A DNA stretch of 64,000 bases from Sepioteuthis lessoniana (taxonomy: Eukaryota; Mollusca; Cephalopoda; Myopsida; Loliginidae), in contig CAUZXS010000142.1 in NCBI GenBank assembly GCA_963585895.1, positions 5,001 to 69,000 on the forward strand, written 5' to 3'. The notes beneath the pieces were generated by a model. The model worked only from the letters and a program-made list of their open reading frames with translations, ran no database searches and was not told where the DNA came from. Shown in pieces: positions 63,374 through 64,000 of this stretch. The stretch's first letter is position 1. Every line of letters begins with the position of its first letter. The translations under genes and the position numbers were made by a program.

Positions 63374-63690
63374 TTGTTTAATGGCATTTTAACCTTTGTG
63401 GGTAATTTAATGCCAAAGCCATCATTATAGAAGAACAATATTGATACTATAATTAGTATCAATATTGTTCTTCTACAATGATGGCTTTGGCATTAAATTA
63501 CTCACAAAGGTTAAAATGCCATTAAACAAAGAAGCATAGCTGGCTGGGTGGGGTTATAAGAGACTTTCTACCTTTCTCGAGGGTATTAGTCCGAAAATGA
63601 ATGTAACACCACGACTGTAGTTCGAACGTGGATATTATTATGTTGCAGACCAACACATTAGCTACTTTGCCACAAGGAATTCCATTCGTT
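63374..63690 (-). mobile_element. SINE-A with palindromic tail
   Basis: 63376-63451 and 63454-63533 are near-perfect reverse complements (tail TTTGTTTAATGGCATTTTAA through ATTGATACTA). After the palindrome the SINE-A body and head continue (CCTTTCTCGAGGGTATTAG, GTTCGAACGTGG, CTTTGCCACAAGG). Confidence 0.9.
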
Positions 63691-63876
63691 TTTATGAGCT
63701 TATTTATTTTGCACCTAGTTCTATTGAATTGGAATAAACTATCTATTGGATCTATTTGACCGATAGATGGGACCCTGACATGTACTACTGTTGTATATCA
63801 AAAGAGAAAATGACAAGAACAATTGTTTATAAAAATATAAGCTCTTTTTTTATTAACGAACGGTCGAAATGGTTGC

Positions 63877-63877
<1 letters not shown>

Positions 63878-63938
<61 letters not shown>

Positions 63939-63952
63939 AAAAGAGAGAGAGA
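63878..63952. repeat. (GA)n microsatellite
   Basis: About 27 GA units, then a short AAAGAGAGAG extension. Confidence 0.96.
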
Positions 63953-64000
63953 ATCAGGACTGCTAGGGTTTACACCATATCTTTAGATTTTCACCAGGTA

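Overview
The window is transposon-dense, AT-rich genomic DNA from an invertebrate animal. There are no operons, no ribosome-binding-site-led genes and no intact long ORF. The evidence for an animal is decayed mariner and DD37D transposases, jockey-, RTE- and R4/Dong-like LINE fragments, a gypsy-like pol tail, solo LTRs, several tRNA-derived SINE families and very long microsatellites. The phylum cannot be fixed from the sequence; a mollusc (for example a cephalopod) or a chelicerate would fit. No host gene is certain. The only candidate exon is a 216-codon open stretch on the minus strand at 31095-31743, which starts right after a plausible splice acceptor.

Family names used here: SINE-A is tRNA-derived with an (AAACC)n tail. 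SINE-B is longer, carries internal minisatellite repeats and ends in the same tail as SINE-A; SINE-B2 is a variant with a diverged tail. SINE-C is tRNA-derived and ends near CTTGTGTCATATCC. SINE-D is tRNA-derived and carries a hammerhead-like motif. SINE-E has the B box GGTTCAATCCC. SINE-F is a tRNA-like unit arranged as a long foldback.

Layout. 0-11.5 kb: truncated mariner, SINE-C, AT repeats, a pogo-like MITE holding a SINE-A and a solo LTR, and a 300-bp tandem duplication. 11.57-15.38 kb: a ~147-bp satellite of about 26 monomers with a roughly 7-monomer higher-order pattern. 15.4-16.1 kb: hammerhead-like motifs and a Penelope-like end repeat. 16.3-20 kb: a minus-strand jockey LINE broken by a mariner, a SINE-B and an LTR-like insert. 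20.3-22.7 kb: LTR pieces and the tail of a gypsy-like pol. 22.7-31 kb: CA repeats, SINEs, LINE tails and an intact-core hammerhead motif. 31-34 kb: the candidate exon and a giant TTTC tract. 34-47 kb: a foldback, a MITE, two DD37D elements, a head-to-head hammerhead pair and many SINE-B copies. 47-64 kb: SINE-C copies, an inverted duplication, two mariners, R4-like and RTE-like LINE pieces, a decayed multicopy gene, LTRs and palindromes.

The parts interact mainly as a retroelement economy. SINE-A, SINE-B and SINE-B2 end in related 3' tails, as expected if one LINE machinery mobilises them. All four mariners share one internal deletion and both DD37D elements share another, so both look like non-autonomous families driven from elsewhere. 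Hammerhead-like motifs recur in several element families. The most rewarding leads are the hammerhead at 28872-28916, the inverted pair at 39780-39886, the satellite and the shared SINE tail.
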